Origin: Mytilus edulis
Taxonomy: Eukaryota > Mollusca > Bivalvia > Mytilida > Mytilidae
Direction of reading: 5' to 3'
DNA: 64,000 nt
Assembly: GCF_963676685.1 (NCBI RefSeq)
Contig: NC_092350.1
Location: 66,023,674 to 66,087,673, forward strand
Shown: one piece after another, positions 1 through 12,430 of the stretch
Layout: every line of letters begins with the position of its first letter
Position numbering within the stretch: the first letter of the stretch is position 1
Made by a program: the position numbers and the translations under genes
The notes under the pieces: model-generated
The model's input: only the letters and a program-made list of their open reading frames with translations
What the model was told of the DNA's origin: nothing
Database searches by the model: none

Positions 1-552
1 AACAGTATCGTAACAATATCCCTTCTCAATAAGTCTATTTAAAGGTGTTGTTAGCTACTGAGGTGAATACTAAAATTTTTGTGCTTTATAAAGAATATTT
101 CCATAAAAAATTGGATGTGATATGCCTGAACGTATGAGAAGTCTGCATGTTGAGCTATATTTATGAATGATGTCCTTATACCGATGATAAAATTTAGTAA
201 ATGTTTTGACTAGTTTATGATATCGAAAACCCTGGTGTAATAATTTAGCAGTAATACATAAATTTCTCTCGTTAAAATCTAAAACATTAATACATACACG
301 AGTGAATCGTACAAGTTGAGATGTATAAACACCGTAAGATGGTGACAAGGGAACGTCACCATCTAAAAATGGATAATTAACGATAGGAAATGAAAAATCA
401 TATATTTTAGTATTAAACTTTCCGTTAATGATAAAGATATCAAGATCGAGGAAAGGGCAGTGGTCATTGTTAGTACTAGCTTTATTTAAAGTAAGTTCAA
501 CTGGATAAATTTCGTAAGTATACATACTGAAGTCGTCATTATTGAGAGCCAA
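1..552 (-). pseudogene. Reverse-transcriptase C-terminal fragment (Penelope-like type suspected)
   Basis: An open frame of 160 codons (552 down to 70) continues in the same frame to the left edge, but is broken by TAG codons at about 70 and 55. The residues FLDLDI near position 35, a Y-x-x-x-F stretch, and SQLVRFTRVC near position 80 match the pattern seen just after the catalytic core of Penelope-like and related reverse transcriptases. The catalytic YxDD itself is not present, because the upstream part is missing. I recall close copies throughout mussel and oyster genomes, but the exact element class is uncertain. The frame starts only about 20 bases inside the intron that follows the sPLA2 exon at 574-724, so the element was inserted next to a splice donor. 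It is a truncated dead copy with no likely product. Confidence 0.7.
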
Positions 553-573
553 ACTATCTTGTATATTACTTAC

Positions 574-724
574 TGATCTACTCCATCGACTGGTGCACCA
601 CTACCGTACCATCCACAAAAACATCCATAGTCTTGAAGTCCAGTGGCTTGGTCTGCTCCAAAATAATAGGTTAATTGATATCCAAGGTTCCAAATAGCTC
701 TTTTACTTTTCACGCTTCTCGCCT
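574..724 (-). CDS. Gene A calcium-loop exon
   Basis: This 151-nt exon (2 + 49 codons + 2) has the same phases as the 160-nt exon of gene B and aligns with it along its length: basic residues, KRAIWN, YQL, then the loop motif YGCFCG and a VDxxD end. The position normally filled by the second loop glycine (YGCxCGxGG) is Tyr. The donor GTAAGT is at 568-573. Confidence 0.85.
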
Positions 725-3532
725 CTGTAACACAAATACAACATACATAATTATGAATATTAGGTCAACGGTCATAAAAGTTTACACAGTACTCGGAACA
801 CTAAATAGAGTATTGTGATTGGTTAGTTTTTAAGTCCTACAACGCCAGTATCATTATAAGTATGGCTGCAAGGCCAGAATTTTGCATACAATCACAAGTT
901 TATAATTTAAGGGGGCTCCTGGGTACAAATCAATTTTTTTTTCTAATTTAGGATTTCGCTATATTTTTTTATAAATGAACTTTGCCATATAATTAAAAGA
1001 AAAATGAAATAAAAAAATGGGGTCACCGTTCATTTAAGCTCACAATCTGCCTCCGGAAGAAGCATATATTTTTGTTAACGTCCTTTTTTCTGTTGAGCTA
1101 ATAGGAGAAATAGAGGTAATATTGAAATAAAAAAGTAACCTAATTACAGAAATCGCTTAAATTTTACAATTATTTAGTTTATGTACAGCTTATTTGAAAA
1201 CACTAATAAAATATATAGGTCACCGATGAGTTAAAAAAGATATTTCAAATTTTATGCCAAAAAATGGCATTTTTGCACCAAAGGGAGATAATTTGGAGCT
1301 TTTTCAGTGATATAAACATTTTAAAAGTCATCTGGGGCCAAACCGATTCGTTTTATTGGGTTGATTTTTGTACCTTATAATAAAGTTATAACTAACAGGG
1401 TAATAAATAAAATTTGTAATGAAAAAATAAAGGTTTAATTTTTTGCTGAAATTTTTGTACCCACGAGCCACCTTAACTTCAAATTCTATCAAGAATTGAT
1501 AAACATGTCGGGGAATTTTAAATCGGCTAAAGATACATATAATGGTCTACTTGTTGCTTACGTACCAACTTTATGATGATCAATGGAAAGAAGGATACAC
1601 AATACACAGACAGTAAGGTCCTGAAAAAAAAAAAAAAAAAAAAAAACTTAAAATATTTTATAAAACAACTTCGTATTTTGGATAGTAGTTTTGCATGCAT
1701 ATCTTGTCACTAGTCCTATAAGAAATGTTCTTAAGGTGGTATGGGAGTCTAAAATAAAAATGATAGAATTTGTTCATACTTTGCCAAAACGTTGTATCTA
1801 TTGATACATGTTGAAAAATATAATAAAAATGATAGGTCACCGCGCATTTTCTCAAGCTACAGGACGGGACAAAATGACACATTTTGTATGGATTATACAG
1901 GAAAAAACACCATTTTGTGATTAGAAACTAAACAAAATGATAGAATTGTTAAATACTTCAGGAAAAGATAGCTTTCAGACACTGCTTTGAGAATATCAAA
2001 AGAAAAGATAGTGTCACCGTACGTTTTTTCTGGCTAAAATACAAAATAGGAAAATTCCATACAGAATCCTTCAGAAAATGCACTTTTTTAGAGTTACCTC
2101 CCCTCAAAATCCCAATTTAAAAAAAAAAAAAAAAAACAACCAAAAATAATTAACATTTGCAAAAATATCAATATTTAGAAGTTATATTCTTATAAATTGG
2201 TACTTTTAAATGAAAATGTACATTAAACATCTTCATTCCTGCATCAAATTTTGCTAACTTGATGGAAAATCTGTACCTTTGATTCTCTGTTTTTTACAAT
2301 CCAAGATGGAGGAAGACACCCATACCACCTTAAGCGTTCTTAAGATAATTACTTATTATTTTTTCATTTTTCAGTTGATGTCAAAATTTAAATATGTATT
2401 CCGGTCGACTGTCTGCTGAACCTATTGTTTTCATTTATAATGTGTTCTCGACTTGAATACAAATCAAATATTTGCCACTCGAAATTAAACAAGCATCAAT
2501 TGATCAATCGACATGCAGTCAGATGCACTTTTATATATTAGACATAATTACCGATCAGAAATGTAGAAAACTTTGTTATATTACCCTTTTAGATATTATT
2601 TACTTTATAATAAGTGTAACAGTAAAGGTCACTGATAAATTGTATACATATAATCTCTTTTCAAACATAACATGCATAATAATTAGCATAGTGAGTTTTT
2701 TTGATATAATACAAAATCAAATTTCTGACGTAAAAATACATAAAACCGTAATACAAATTATTACATTCAAATGTGAGTTTATTGGTCACATATAAAGATA
2801 AAAAGATGTGGTATGATTGCCAATGAGACAACTCTCAACAGTAGATCAAATGACACCGGAGTTTAGGCACTGCATGTCACTTTTCAACCTTAAACAATGA
2901 CTGAAACCCAAATCCCATATCATATAGTAATTTGTAAATACTAATTTATTTAAGGATATGAAATCGAATAACAGAAACGTTCCTCGTTCACACTTAGAAT
3001 AACTGTTCTTTTTATGAAAACCAAACGGTTAAGAGTGAAATTAATATGTCGTTTCTTTAAATTGTAATCAAATCATATCGTAGGGAAGCTTCTGAAAAAG
3101 GCGCTGAAGTTCAATCCCTATTTATTGATAATATTTCTAGGTTGATCATGTTGATGACTTATAATTTTCAGTGATGTATAAGGGAAATGTCTGTTCTTTA
3201 GATTTTTAGTGCATCGTTTTTATTTTTGTGTGGAATTCGCGAGTGTCAAAGAAAATGAAACAGTTTTGCGAAAGCGACAAATTTCATACAAAAAAGAATA
3301 TTCTAAATCCCAATTTCCCCATACCTTATAAATATTAATTGAAGTGTTAATTTTCATTTTTTTTCTTGGGGGGGGGGGGGGGGAATGACAAAGAAACCCC
3401 AACCCCCTTGAAGTTAAATGGTTGCTCCCCGATACACTGTATACATAATGTTGTTCCATTTACAACATACAATTTTAGTACACTGTGATATCCAATATAA
3501 CGATACAATGTACTTACACGTACAATCAGCAT
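574..3532 (-). CDS. Gene A: secreted phospholipase A2, partial (5' exons; 3' part off the left edge)
   Basis: sPLA2 enzymes hydrolyse the sn-2 ester of phospholipids outside the cell, using calcium and a His-Asp pair. Two exons are visible: a start exon ending CGT/GTAAGT (ATG at 3530-3532, donor at 3517) and the calcium-loop exon 574-724. The loop exon has an acceptor TTACAG at 725-730, a phase-1 start, 151 nt and a donor GTAAGT. It encodes DYGCFCGWYGSG and then PVDGVD, the sPLA2 calcium loop and the approach to the active-site helix. The catalytic CCxxHD exon would lie left of base 1. Gene B has a 49-nt exon for the rest of the signal peptide; I could not find its equivalent between 725 and 3517, where two MITEs have inserted. 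If that exon is truly absent, gene A may not encode a working signal peptide. Confidence 0.72.
907..1476. mobile_element. TTAA-bounded MITE (copy 1)
   Basis: The left end reads TTAAGGGGGCTCCTGGGTAC and the right end, inverted, reads TTAAGGTGGCTCGTGGGTAC. The element is 570 bp, AT-rich and has no coding capacity. A TTAA sits at both ends, as expected for piggyBac-like insertion. It lies in the first part of gene A, between its two known exons. Confidence 0.75.
1622..1646 (+). repeat. Poly-A tract
   Basis: A run of about 23 A follows ctga. No recognisable retroposed body lies directly upstream, so this is listed only as a homopolymer. Confidence 0.6.
1731..2333. mobile_element. TTAA-bounded MITE (copy 2)
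   Basis: The left end TTAAGGTGGTATGGGAGTCT and the inverted right end TTAAGGTGGTATGGGTGTCT are nearly identical. The 603-bp interior has 'ggtcaccg' words shared with the copies at 907-1476 and 21600-22196. A poly-A run (about 2119-2136) lies inside. There is no open frame of note. Confidence 0.8.
2803..2935 (+). repeat. Dispersed mussel repeat R1
   Basis: It begins near 'gatgtggtatga' and continues with 'tgccaatgagacaactctc' and 'aaatgacac'. The same block recurs at 15104-15310, 57758-57860 and 63878-63960 on this strand, and at 8636-8770, 20640-21003, 54590-54825 and 55680-55870 on the other. I recall it as very common in Mytilus. No coding capacity is seen. Confidence 0.8.
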
Positions 3533-3550
3533 AATTGGACTGTTTTCCGC
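3518..3550 (-). CDS. Gene A start exon (first five codons)
   Basis: The sequence reads TTTGCAG/18 nt/ATG CTG ATT GTA CGT/GTAAGT. It matches the start exon of gene B in three ways: acceptor in front, five codons, and the same final CGT/GTAAGT. The acceptor implies at least one untranslated exon further right. The evidence is this parallel plus splice consensus, so the call is moderate. Confidence 0.55.
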
Positions 3551-5035
3551 CTGCAAAGTGACAAAAAAAAGTAAAAATATATCGACAAGGTCAAAACACT
3601 GTTGGGTTTGAAATTACTTGACTAAGTATGGTCACGAAACGTTTAGAGAATAAGAAAAAAAATTCTAGAATATTTAAACAAAATTTGATCGTCAACACTT
3701 CCAATTACGTAGTGGACATGCACCAATAGAATAAGCGAATGATTTTCCACAATACTGATAATGTATGAGGTTATTGATGGGGTTTTACAAATAGAAAATG
3801 AAGTGCAAAAATTGAAGAATAAATGGGGAAAAAAATAGACAAAAATAGGCATAAAAAGTAACGAATAGAGACCAATTGGCAAAATAGATAAAAATACCGA
3901 AAAATGACATAACAATTAAAGACTGCAGAAATAAAATACCCCCATCAAGATCTAGACCCTCCTAAATGCATGTTTGTCATGTCGTGAACATGTCGTTTGT
4001 GGTTTTATGATATGTGTAATTGTTTGGAATATATATATTATATATATATGACATTTATTGTGTCAATTTATTAAGGAAATTTATTTAATTAGAAAATAAT
4101 AAGATATACATGTAGTACATGTATCATGATTGTCAATTAGACAGTAAATCCACAATATATTAGATCAAATGAAACATTAGCGCGCAACTATATGCCACTG
4201 CGTGGCCTTCGATGAAAACCCAAAACCGTATAGTTAGGGAGCTAGGATGAACAATGTTGTCTTGCATTTTTTTAAGTTGTAATATCTGTCCTGGTTTTTA
4301 ACTTTTCATCCTATTCGGTCCTGCATTTTCCGTTGGGTTTATCCTGCCATTTTTATATCCAAATTATATCCTAGCCCCTCCCCATACCCCCACCCCCTCA
4401 CCCTGGACAAACAAAATATTAAACCACTCAAATGAAAATAACCGCTGCAATTAACAAAAGTTTGTATGTTCATTTTTAAATTGAACGTTTAATCATAAAG
4501 TCAGACAGCAATACATTTTAAATATTTAGTTTTCCTATTCCTTTTCGCAACTCGGCTGATTGACATTCCGGCATGGACGAGCTTCTATTCTCTATGTTAT
4601 ACGTGTGAGATTCAAATTACGCATTCTCTTGTTTCTAATGGCAAAATGCATAATTGAAAGTAGAGATACCATAATTGACAATCCTACACCTTTCTCTATT
4701 TTGCATACAAAAGTAAAATGATACACTAGCTCTGTCAAAATTATCATTCATGTCATGTCTTTAAGTCAACACTCTGAAACTTGCGAGGCAAATAGGCTCT
4801 CTGATACTCTGAAATGCGCACCTGAGTAGACTCAGTCTGGTACCTGATAGAAGTCATATTGGATATTTTACTGAGGAAGCCAACCTAGTACCGGAGAAGT
4901 CACCAAGACTTGTTTTATAGTCTTCGGTTAAATAAGCAGGATATATTTTCGTGTAACCACATTTTGACCATCGCAGACAAAAAAGAACTCACACCAAAAT
5001 CAAGAGTAATATCTTTCATTGTTTCATACAGCTGT
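3551..5035. other. Non-coding stretch upstream of gene A start exon
   Basis: AT-rich, no convincing exon. A degenerate R1 copy lies at about 4085-4240 and a TA-rich run at about 4030-4050. A G-run of about 17 bases sits just outside, at 3369-3383 in the intron. A 5' untranslated exon and promoter of gene A may be here or further right, but I cannot pick them out. Confidence 0.4.
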
Positions 5036-5037
5036 TC

Positions 5038-5162
5038 TTACCAGTGGCGGATCCAGAACTTTTCATAAAGGGGGGAGGGGCTCCAGTCATGCTTCAGTTA
5101 TTCCCTTTATAATCAACAAATGTATCACACGGAAGGGGGCCACCCCCCACTGGATTTACCTA
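5038..5162 (+). mobile_element. Short dispersed element beginning AGTGGCGGATCCAG
   Basis: The block opens with cagtggcggatccagaac and includes G-rich and C-rich tracts. I recall this word as the end of a widespread bivalve MITE. The right end (cactggatttacct) is only a partial inverted match, so the boundary is approximate. Confidence 0.5.
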
Positions 5163-6080
5163 TGCTGACTATAATTGTTTGACGACACAGTAATGGTCAA
5201 TTACGTATATCTTTGAAATATTTTGACTGTGGGTGATTTTCCCTTCCTTAGAGAGTGTTTCAGTCAGCTAAAGAAGTAAGCCACGAAAAAAAACCTTACC
5301 TGATTGACAATTCAATGGTACTATTTACACTTCAAGATCACTGAATATCATTAAGAGAGATTTGGCTAACATATATACCATTGCTCAAGGAACCTGTTAA
5401 ATTCCCCATTTGAAACTTAAGACAAAGAAATACTTTTAATTAGATTATAAAATTTAAGGTGTATACATTTGTTAGATGATTTCCAATTAAAAAAGGGATC
5501 GTTTTAGATATTTTAGCAATACTGTGATATTAGCTAGGAGCAAAACAGGAAAAATAAAATAAAAACGGGAAAGAACTTATAAACCACTACACAATGACGC
5601 CATTACAAACAGAACTCGGGTTTGTTAAGACCGAGTTCTTATCGACAACAAACTTATGGATCATAATCTTTTATATAGGAACTTCCTTAGTGGTTGTAAA
5701 AGGGCTTATATTTTGTAGTTATTTTAATAACATTATATATTTTTTCTTAATTCATTGGGAAAATATTAATACACCGTGACGTATTAAAATTTTATAATGT
5801 ATTACACTGCTGCATTCCTAAACCGTCATCATCTACTCGTCCAGAAAAAAAATTACTTTTAATATTTAGAAAATGAATTTACCACACTACGCCTGTATAA
5901 TGAATAGGCGTCCGGGGCAGTTCTTGGATTTACTAACATCAGGCAATGTTGGTTGCATTTTATTCAAAATGACCTGCTTTGTATAGGTTTAGAAAGGTGC
6001 TTTGGGCGCAAGAAACGTGTTGTTTTCATTTTTTTACATCACTGAGTCGATACATGTACCTCTGCTGATGGACTATCAGT
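5163..6080. other. Non-coding stretch
   Basis: No gene seen. A short hairpin with a 9-bp stem (agaactcgg / ccgagttct) lies at about 5610-5640. Around 5920-6020 there is wording shared with the dispersed repeat R3 (gcgcaagaaacg). Confidence 0.35.
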
Positions 6081-6385
6081 TTCCGAAGGTATCATCAGCT
6101 CAGTAGTCAGTACTTCGGTATTGACATGATTTAACTAACTTTACTAAAAATTGTCCGTTTATAAATTTTGAAATTATTAAGAAACTAAGGTTTCAACTCT
6201 CTCAGGCAAAGTTGGCTTTAGATGAATTTGGCTATTTATTTTAAGTATTATTGACATATAGCTCTTCAATGGTTTCGGTACTTATACATCTTCGGATGTC
6301 AAATGTTTGGGTTTGGGCGTTTCTGATGAAGGTAAATCCAGAAAAGCGCTTCGGACGCAAGAAATTATTAAACGTGCTGTCTTAA
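6080..6385 (+). repeat. Dispersed repeat R3 (diverged copy)
   Basis: Words such as 'tcatcagctcagtagtcag' and 'gcttcggacgcaagaaatt' are shared with the better copy at 39310-39640. Non-coding. Confidence 0.5.
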
Positions 6386-7382
6386 ATTTTTTAGGTCATA
6401 CTTGGTTTAATCAAGGTTATTTTATATAGAAAGTAAACCCTCCTGTACTTTTAGTTGATAATTAAACCTCATGTGTGGTCGTCTGAAGCATGATGTCGAC
6501 AGCCAACTGAGTAATTAATATAATTATACCAAAAATCGGTTAAAAAGGATTAACCCACCAGATCGATATAAGGCAGAAAAAAACAAGTAACAAAAAAATC
6601 CAAGACCGTGTGGCAAGGTGTATACATTTCAACAAAAAAGAAACTAAGTATAGATCTAATAGTACTCGCAGTAACTGGCTGCTACTTTAAAACGAATAAG
6701 AGAATAAAAAGAACGTATGTATTTGAGACTGAATTCATAGATGCGGCTACTATAGAATGAACTAAAAGTAAATTCAATGGTATGCTACGTTTGTCTATAT
6801 AGATACTACATGTATAATGACCAACAAAACTATTGTCACAAACATTAAGAAATAACACTACGTACCAGATGGAAGTTTGTAAATCTTGGTGACAGCGAAC
6901 GGATTTTACTCGTCCATATCCTAACTTATCTACAGCAACTAACACTATAATATATAGTTTTTTACATATCAAGCAACTTTTCTTAGACAACAAATGATGT
7001 TTCCATTTAGGTTGTATTAGAACAAAGACATTGTATTGTAATGATTTATTTTACTTTTTCATCTATAAACGCACTTTTAATATAAAAGACAAAAACTATT
7101 GCCAGGTGACGTCAGGTAGAGGTAAAAACTTCGATGATATAAGACGACTGCATACCATGTTGTCATTAAATGCCAATTATGTCACTCATTTGTGTGTACT
7201 TTCGTCATTCAATTCATCGTATTAATATAAATGTACATGTACATAGGTATTTCCTCTGAGTGTATAACAATGACTTCTCAGACATTAATGTAACTTGTTT
7301 AAGAGACTGAAGGTGTTATGGCCTTTAAAATTTAGTTACCTTATAGTGTTATAATGATTTGAACCAAGATGTCGTGAAATGT

Positions 7383-8260
7383 TGGATACACAGGCACTCG
7401 TCTCAGAAAAAAAAATCCTATATACCTTTATCTAACAAAAGGTACTTAACTCGTGCTTTAGAAAAATGTCAGCCGGGTGGCGAAATTCCGTTATATGCCG
7501 ATTTTTTGGCTATGCAAACCCCACTAAAACTTGTTATGCCGTAAATCTAAATTGATTTATCTTCACAATGCTGTATAACACGCCTACTTTTGTTGTCGGA
7601 GTCATCCGTAGCAATCCTACCCATGTATGTCAATCGTAATTATTTCGTCTACCGACGATGGATTGGACACACACAACTCGCAGTAAATGATTAATTACAC
7701 AAAAATTGTTTCAGAAAAACTGTTTGTTTTGTCTGAATAGAACTTATCACCTAGTTAGTAAAAATGTATAAGATACCGTGAACAAAAATCTAACAATTGC
7801 AAAGTGTTATTTGTGGTATGTCTAATAAGTTACGAGTTTCCTTTTTTAGACACAAATTTTCCCATGCCGTCAATATCATTCAGATAACTCCGAGAATCAT
7901 TTACACTTTCCAATAAAATTTACCAATCGGAAACCGATATATTGAAAGAGACGAGACGTTTATTTCCAATCCATCGTCGGTAGGCAAAATAATTACAATT
8001 GACATACTTGGGTAGGATTGCTACGGATGATTCCGACAACAAAAGCAGGTGTGTTATACGCCATTGTAAAGATAAATCAATTTAGATTTACGACATAACA
8101 AGTTTTAATGGGGTTGACAGCCAAGAAATAGGCATATAACGGAATTTCGCCACCGGCTGACATTTTTTTCTAAATCGCCAGTTAGGTACTTTGTGTTATA
8201 TAAACTTTTAAAGGTATATACGAATTTTTTTTCTAAGACGAGTGCCTGTGTTTGGATACC
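7383..8260. mobile_element. Foldback-type element with roughly 290-bp inverted arms
   Basis: The left arm 7383-7666 and the right arm 7966-8260 are inverted copies, matching along almost their whole length with scattered mismatches and small indels. Examples are cacaggcactcgtct against agacgagtgcctgtg, and accgacgatggattgg against ccaatccatcgtcggt. They flank a 299-bp unique spacer. The 61-codon frame in the left arm has no recognisable product. No target-site duplication was identified with certainty. Confidence 0.85.
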
Positions 8261-8635
8261 TTACATTTATAATGTTTTCCATAGCATATGGTCAAACCGT
8301 TTAAAGACCCCATCCTAAATTATTGAAATCTAGCTATCAACCTGCAATATCAATTAATATCTACATCTGTGTATTTACATTATATCACCGTGACAGATCA
8401 AATTTATTCGATCATTGTGTGTAAATTTGTGTTACTAGTTACTACGTTTATTGATTGAGTAAAGTCATTTAAATTGATATTTTATAGTGTGTCTTTCTAT
8501 GTTGTGATGTTATACTAATGTTTCAGAAAAGGGAGAAGGTTTGGTACCATTAAAACGTTTGATCCCGCTGCAATTGTTTGCACCTGTCCTACATGTAAGT
8601 CATGAATCTGATGTTCACTGTTTCTCGATTTTCGT

Positions 8636-8770
8636 TTTTATATAGATTAGACCGTTGGTTTTCCAATTTGAATGGTTTTACAATAGTAATTTTTGGGTCC
8701 CTTTATAGCTTGCTGTTCGGTGTGAGCCAAAGCTCTGTGTTGTAGTTGATTTGTAAATACTCATGTGTTT
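8636..8770 (-). repeat. Dispersed repeat R1, distal part
   Basis: The text 'accgttggttttcc' to 'ggtgtgagccaaagctct' is the reverse complement of the distal part of the R1 copy at 15185-15300 and is parallel to 55680-55870. Confidence 0.6.
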
Positions 8771-9400
8771 TGGGAACGTTACTTTGTAAAGCTAATTGCC
8801 TTCACATATTGAGTGATATACATATAGATTGATTGCCAACTTACCCGCAATTACAAAACAATTCTAATCTTAAGTTCATTTAAATTAACAGTCTCAGCGC
8901 CTTGTGTGTATCTTGGGGTTCTAAAACTGTTATGAGACCAGGTTATTTCTAACGAGATGACCAAGACTTAGTTTTAAAAAAGCCCAACACCTTAGCACTG
9001 ACGAATTTAGCTAAGATTTTAACATTTTCCACGGAAATATTAAAAAAGATCTTTTGATTAAAAGCCGAACTGTGTTGTTAATAAAAATACAAACAAAGTT
9101 GTTCGGTTACAAAATTAACTTATTTTGTTTAAAAACGTCTTTAAATACATCAAAAAAAGATATTTTGTATAGTTAAAGTAGTTTTGCTAAAGTAAAAAGA
9201 GGCATTGCAAAATCTAGCGTGGAATAATTTTATTATTTTATTTTATTGAAGATAGGTAGAAGTGTTTTGAAAAGTTCCGAATATACAATGCAGGCTCTTT
9301 ATCAGTACTCTTTATTATTGTGATTCTATTAATCTTTTAAAATTCAGATTAATTTTCCGACTCTGTGAAATAAACAAATACAGGGGAAATTGTTCCTGTC
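8771..9400. other. Non-coding stretch
   Basis: AT-rich and without a supported gene. I see no clear repeat boundary here. Confidence 0.35.
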
Positions 9401-9600
9401 TCTATATTGAAATCTGGGTTTTCAAAGCTTTTCAACTTCGTACTTTATGTTGCTTTATCAACATTTTTTATTCGAATGTCACTGGTGAATCTTTTGAAAA
9501 CGAAAAGCTTCATCAGCTGGTGTACAAAACCTAAATACAAGTTAAGTGTATTTGACCAGGTGTATAAAAAAGCACCTGCCGCCACCTAGTCCAAGATTAC
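9400..9600 (+). repeat. Dispersed repeat R3 (diverged copy)
   Basis: 'caacttcgtactttatgt' and 'ggtgtacaaaacc' recall the R3 copies at 12880-13020 and 39310-39640. The 60-codon frame across it is a shadow of the repeat. Confidence 0.5.
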
Positions 9601-10009
9601 TCTGACGTCCAATGGCTGTCGGTATTGAACATTTATTGTAGCCAACCATGATAACTATCGGAAACACTCGGATATTTACCTACCTTGCATCGTAAATGGA
9701 CGAGGTGTTACATTATGTATTCATATTGAACAAGGGTCATTTGCATAAATCAGCTCCAATAATCCATTGTGCCTTACTTTTTCTCGTTGGTCACATGTCA
9801 ATCTTTCAAAATGAAAGTTGAAATGCCGGAATTGATTGGTCACTGTAAAAACTGTCTTAATATGAGAAAATAAAGAGTAGCAGGTAGATGAAACTTAGAA
9901 CATAAATGAAGAGATAAATGAAAAATGAACAAATTGATACCTGATTTACATAATTCCAAGGCCGTTAGTCGGCACTAGAAGCGACGTATGTCCAGTGCAC
10001 GATGAATTG

Positions 10010-11125
10010 ACGATATTGCCGATATTGTCAACTTCTCTCAACATTGTCTACATCGTCCCCCTTTCATGTCTACATCGTTGACATCGCCGACATCGTCTAC
10101 ATCGTTGGCATCGCCGACATCGTGATGTTGACAACATCGTAACAACATCGTCTACAGCGTCCCCCTTTCCTGTTAACATCGTTAACATCGCCGACATCGT
10201 GATGTTGACCACATCGTGACGACATCGTCTACTTCGTCCCCCTTTCCTGACTACATTGTTGACAAAGCCAACATCGTGACGACATCGTCTACATCGTCCC
10301 TTTTTCCTGTCCTCTTTCCTGTTCTACACTATTCCGACATCGTGATGATGACAACATCGTAACGACACTGTCTACATCGTCCCCCTTTCTTGTCTACATC
10401 GTTGACATTACGAGATCGTGATGTTGACAACATCGTAACGACATCGTCCCCCTTCCTTGTCCCCTTTCCTGTCTACATCGTTGATATCGCCGACATCGCG
10501 ATGTTGACAACATCGCGATGGTGACAATATCGTGATTACATTGACTACATCGTCCCCCTTTCCTGTCCATTTTCCTGTCTACATCGTTGATATTGCGGAC
10601 ATCGTGATGTTAACAACATCGTGGCAACATCGTCTCCTTTTTCCTGTCTACATCGTTAATATCGCCTATATCGCGATGTTGACAACATCGTGACGACGTC
10701 GTCTACATCGTCCCCCTTTCCTGTCTACATCGTTGATGTCGCCGACATCGCGATGTTGACAACATCGTGACGACGTCGTCTTCATCGTCCCCCTTTCCTG
10801 TCTACATCGTTGATATCGCCAACATCTCGATGTTGACAACATCGTGACGACATCGTCTACAACGTCACTCTTTCCTGTCCATTTTCCTGTCTACATCAAT
10901 GATATCGCCAATATCGTGATGTTAACAGCATCGTGACGACATCGTCTAATTTGTCTCCCTTTCCTGTCTACATCGTTGATATCGCCGACATCGCGATGTT
11001 GACAACATCGTGACGACATCGTCTACATCGTCCCCCTTTCCTGTTTACATCGTTCTCATTGCCAACGTCGTGATGTTAACAACATCGGGACGACATTATC
11101 TACATCGTTTCTTGCTGTCCACATG
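10010..11125 (+). repeat. Minisatellite, period about 77 bp
   Basis: About 14 units built from ACATCGT-like words, each of the type cctgtctacatcgttgata...gccgacatcgcgatgttgac...catcgtccccctttc. Units vary by small indels. The array is GC-richer than its surroundings. No frame stays open through it. Confidence 0.9.
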
Positions 11126-11180
11126 GTCTAATTAAAATTGATTTATGAAAAAATATCATATACAGAACTATTTCCGTATT

Positions 11181-11513
11181 AACTTCAAAACCACTAATTT
11201 TTGCAACTGGATGAGGTGAGGGGGGTTAACTTTCTGTAATTATTCAAATATTGTAATTATTATTCATTTTGCAAGCGATTTTACCACAATTTTTTATTTA
11301 TTTTTTTTTTGGTGCCTGCGCCTACGTGACCCATATTTTTTTTAATTTCAAGGGCATGAGAACTGTTTTTGCTGTCTAAATCGACATATTTTTTTTCCGC
11401 GTCACGTAGGCGAACGCTGTTAAATTTTAAGAATTAATAGTCAGAAATCGTTATGTGGTGCCCTTTTACCCCCCTCACCTCACCCATTTTCAGAAATTAA
11501 TGGTTTTGAAGTT
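11181..11513. mobile_element. Nested inverted-repeat element in the core
   Basis: The arms 11181-11225 and 11469-11513 (45 bp, few mismatches) include aacttcaaaacca and ggtgaggggggt. An inner pair, CGCCTACGTGAC at 11319-11330 and GTCACGTAGGCG at 11401-11412, is a perfect 12-bp match. The layout suits a MITE of about 335 bp. Confidence 0.8.
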
Positions 11514-12059
11514 CATCCAAACAAACTTCAAACCTAAGGGAATATTTCAACGTGATAAGCAGCATTTCAAAACAAAATTTAGAAAATGAGAAAATAGGGG
11601 GGCCAAAAACCGTCCTTATCGTATCTTGTCCTTTGCTGATTTAAATAATTTATTCATAAAGGCATATCATGAATAATTTAATAACTAATAAATGTATAAT
11701 ATGTCAAAGCAGTTTGTTGTTTGTACTTATTTTATTTTTATAAATGAAAAGGTTTTAGTTTATCAATTTCATTTCCAAATAATATATTTATATTACGCAT
11801 CTAACAGTGTTCTTAATATAGAAGAACTTATTTCGTCAGTTTTTTTATGTTTGCAAATCTCTATCTTATTCCTCCTCCTCCTCGTCGTCATCGTCAGCTT
11901 TGCGATGTTTACATTATAGATTATGTTGTAAAACATTGTTATGCCATTGTCCTATTCTCAATGTCGGCTCAAGATGTTCAAAGGATATCAACAAAGAAGT
12001 ACAATACCATGTCAACAACGTTTTATTCAAAATTAATAACATAAACCCAAGAAATGTGA

Positions 12060-12430
12060 AGCAATATCGGCAATGTCAACAATGTAGACAAGAGTATGAA
12101 ACGATATCGACAACATTGTACACTAACGTGTTGACATTGTCTACTTCGCGATGTCGTCAATGTCGACGATGTAGACAATAGTATGAAACGATATCAAAAA
12201 GGTTGTACAATATCGTGTCAACATTGTCTACCTCGCAATATCGTCAATGTCAACAATGTAGACAGGAATATGAAACGATATCAAAAGGGTTGTACAATTT
12301 CGTGTCGACATTGTCTACTTCGCGATATCGTCAATGTCAATGTCAACGATGTAGACAGGAATATGAAACGATGTCGACAAAGTTGTACAATATTGTGTCC
12401 ACATTGTCTAATTTGCGATGTCTACAATAT
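12060..12430 (-). repeat. Minisatellite, period about 87 bp, inverted relative of the left array
   Basis: About four units, each with gtagacaggaatatgaaacg, a gttgtacaat word and cattgtctacttcgcga. Overlapping frames of 65-93 codons run through it because the period is a multiple of three. They are repeat artefacts. Confidence 0.85.

Noticed and set aside
2472-2795. 107-codon plus-strand frame
   Set aside because: It lies inside the gene A interval on the opposite strand, ends at repeat R1, and has low-complexity I/T/K composition without a domain.
3220-3556. Minus-strand frames across the G-run at 3369-3383
   Set aside because: They contain a run of prolines from the homopolymer; only the five codons before GTAAGT at 3517 have support as coding.
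5270-5345. Candidate second exon of gene A (minus-strand GTAAGG donor at about 5296)
   Set aside because: It lies upstream of the proposed start exon and its frame has stops without a hydrophobic core.
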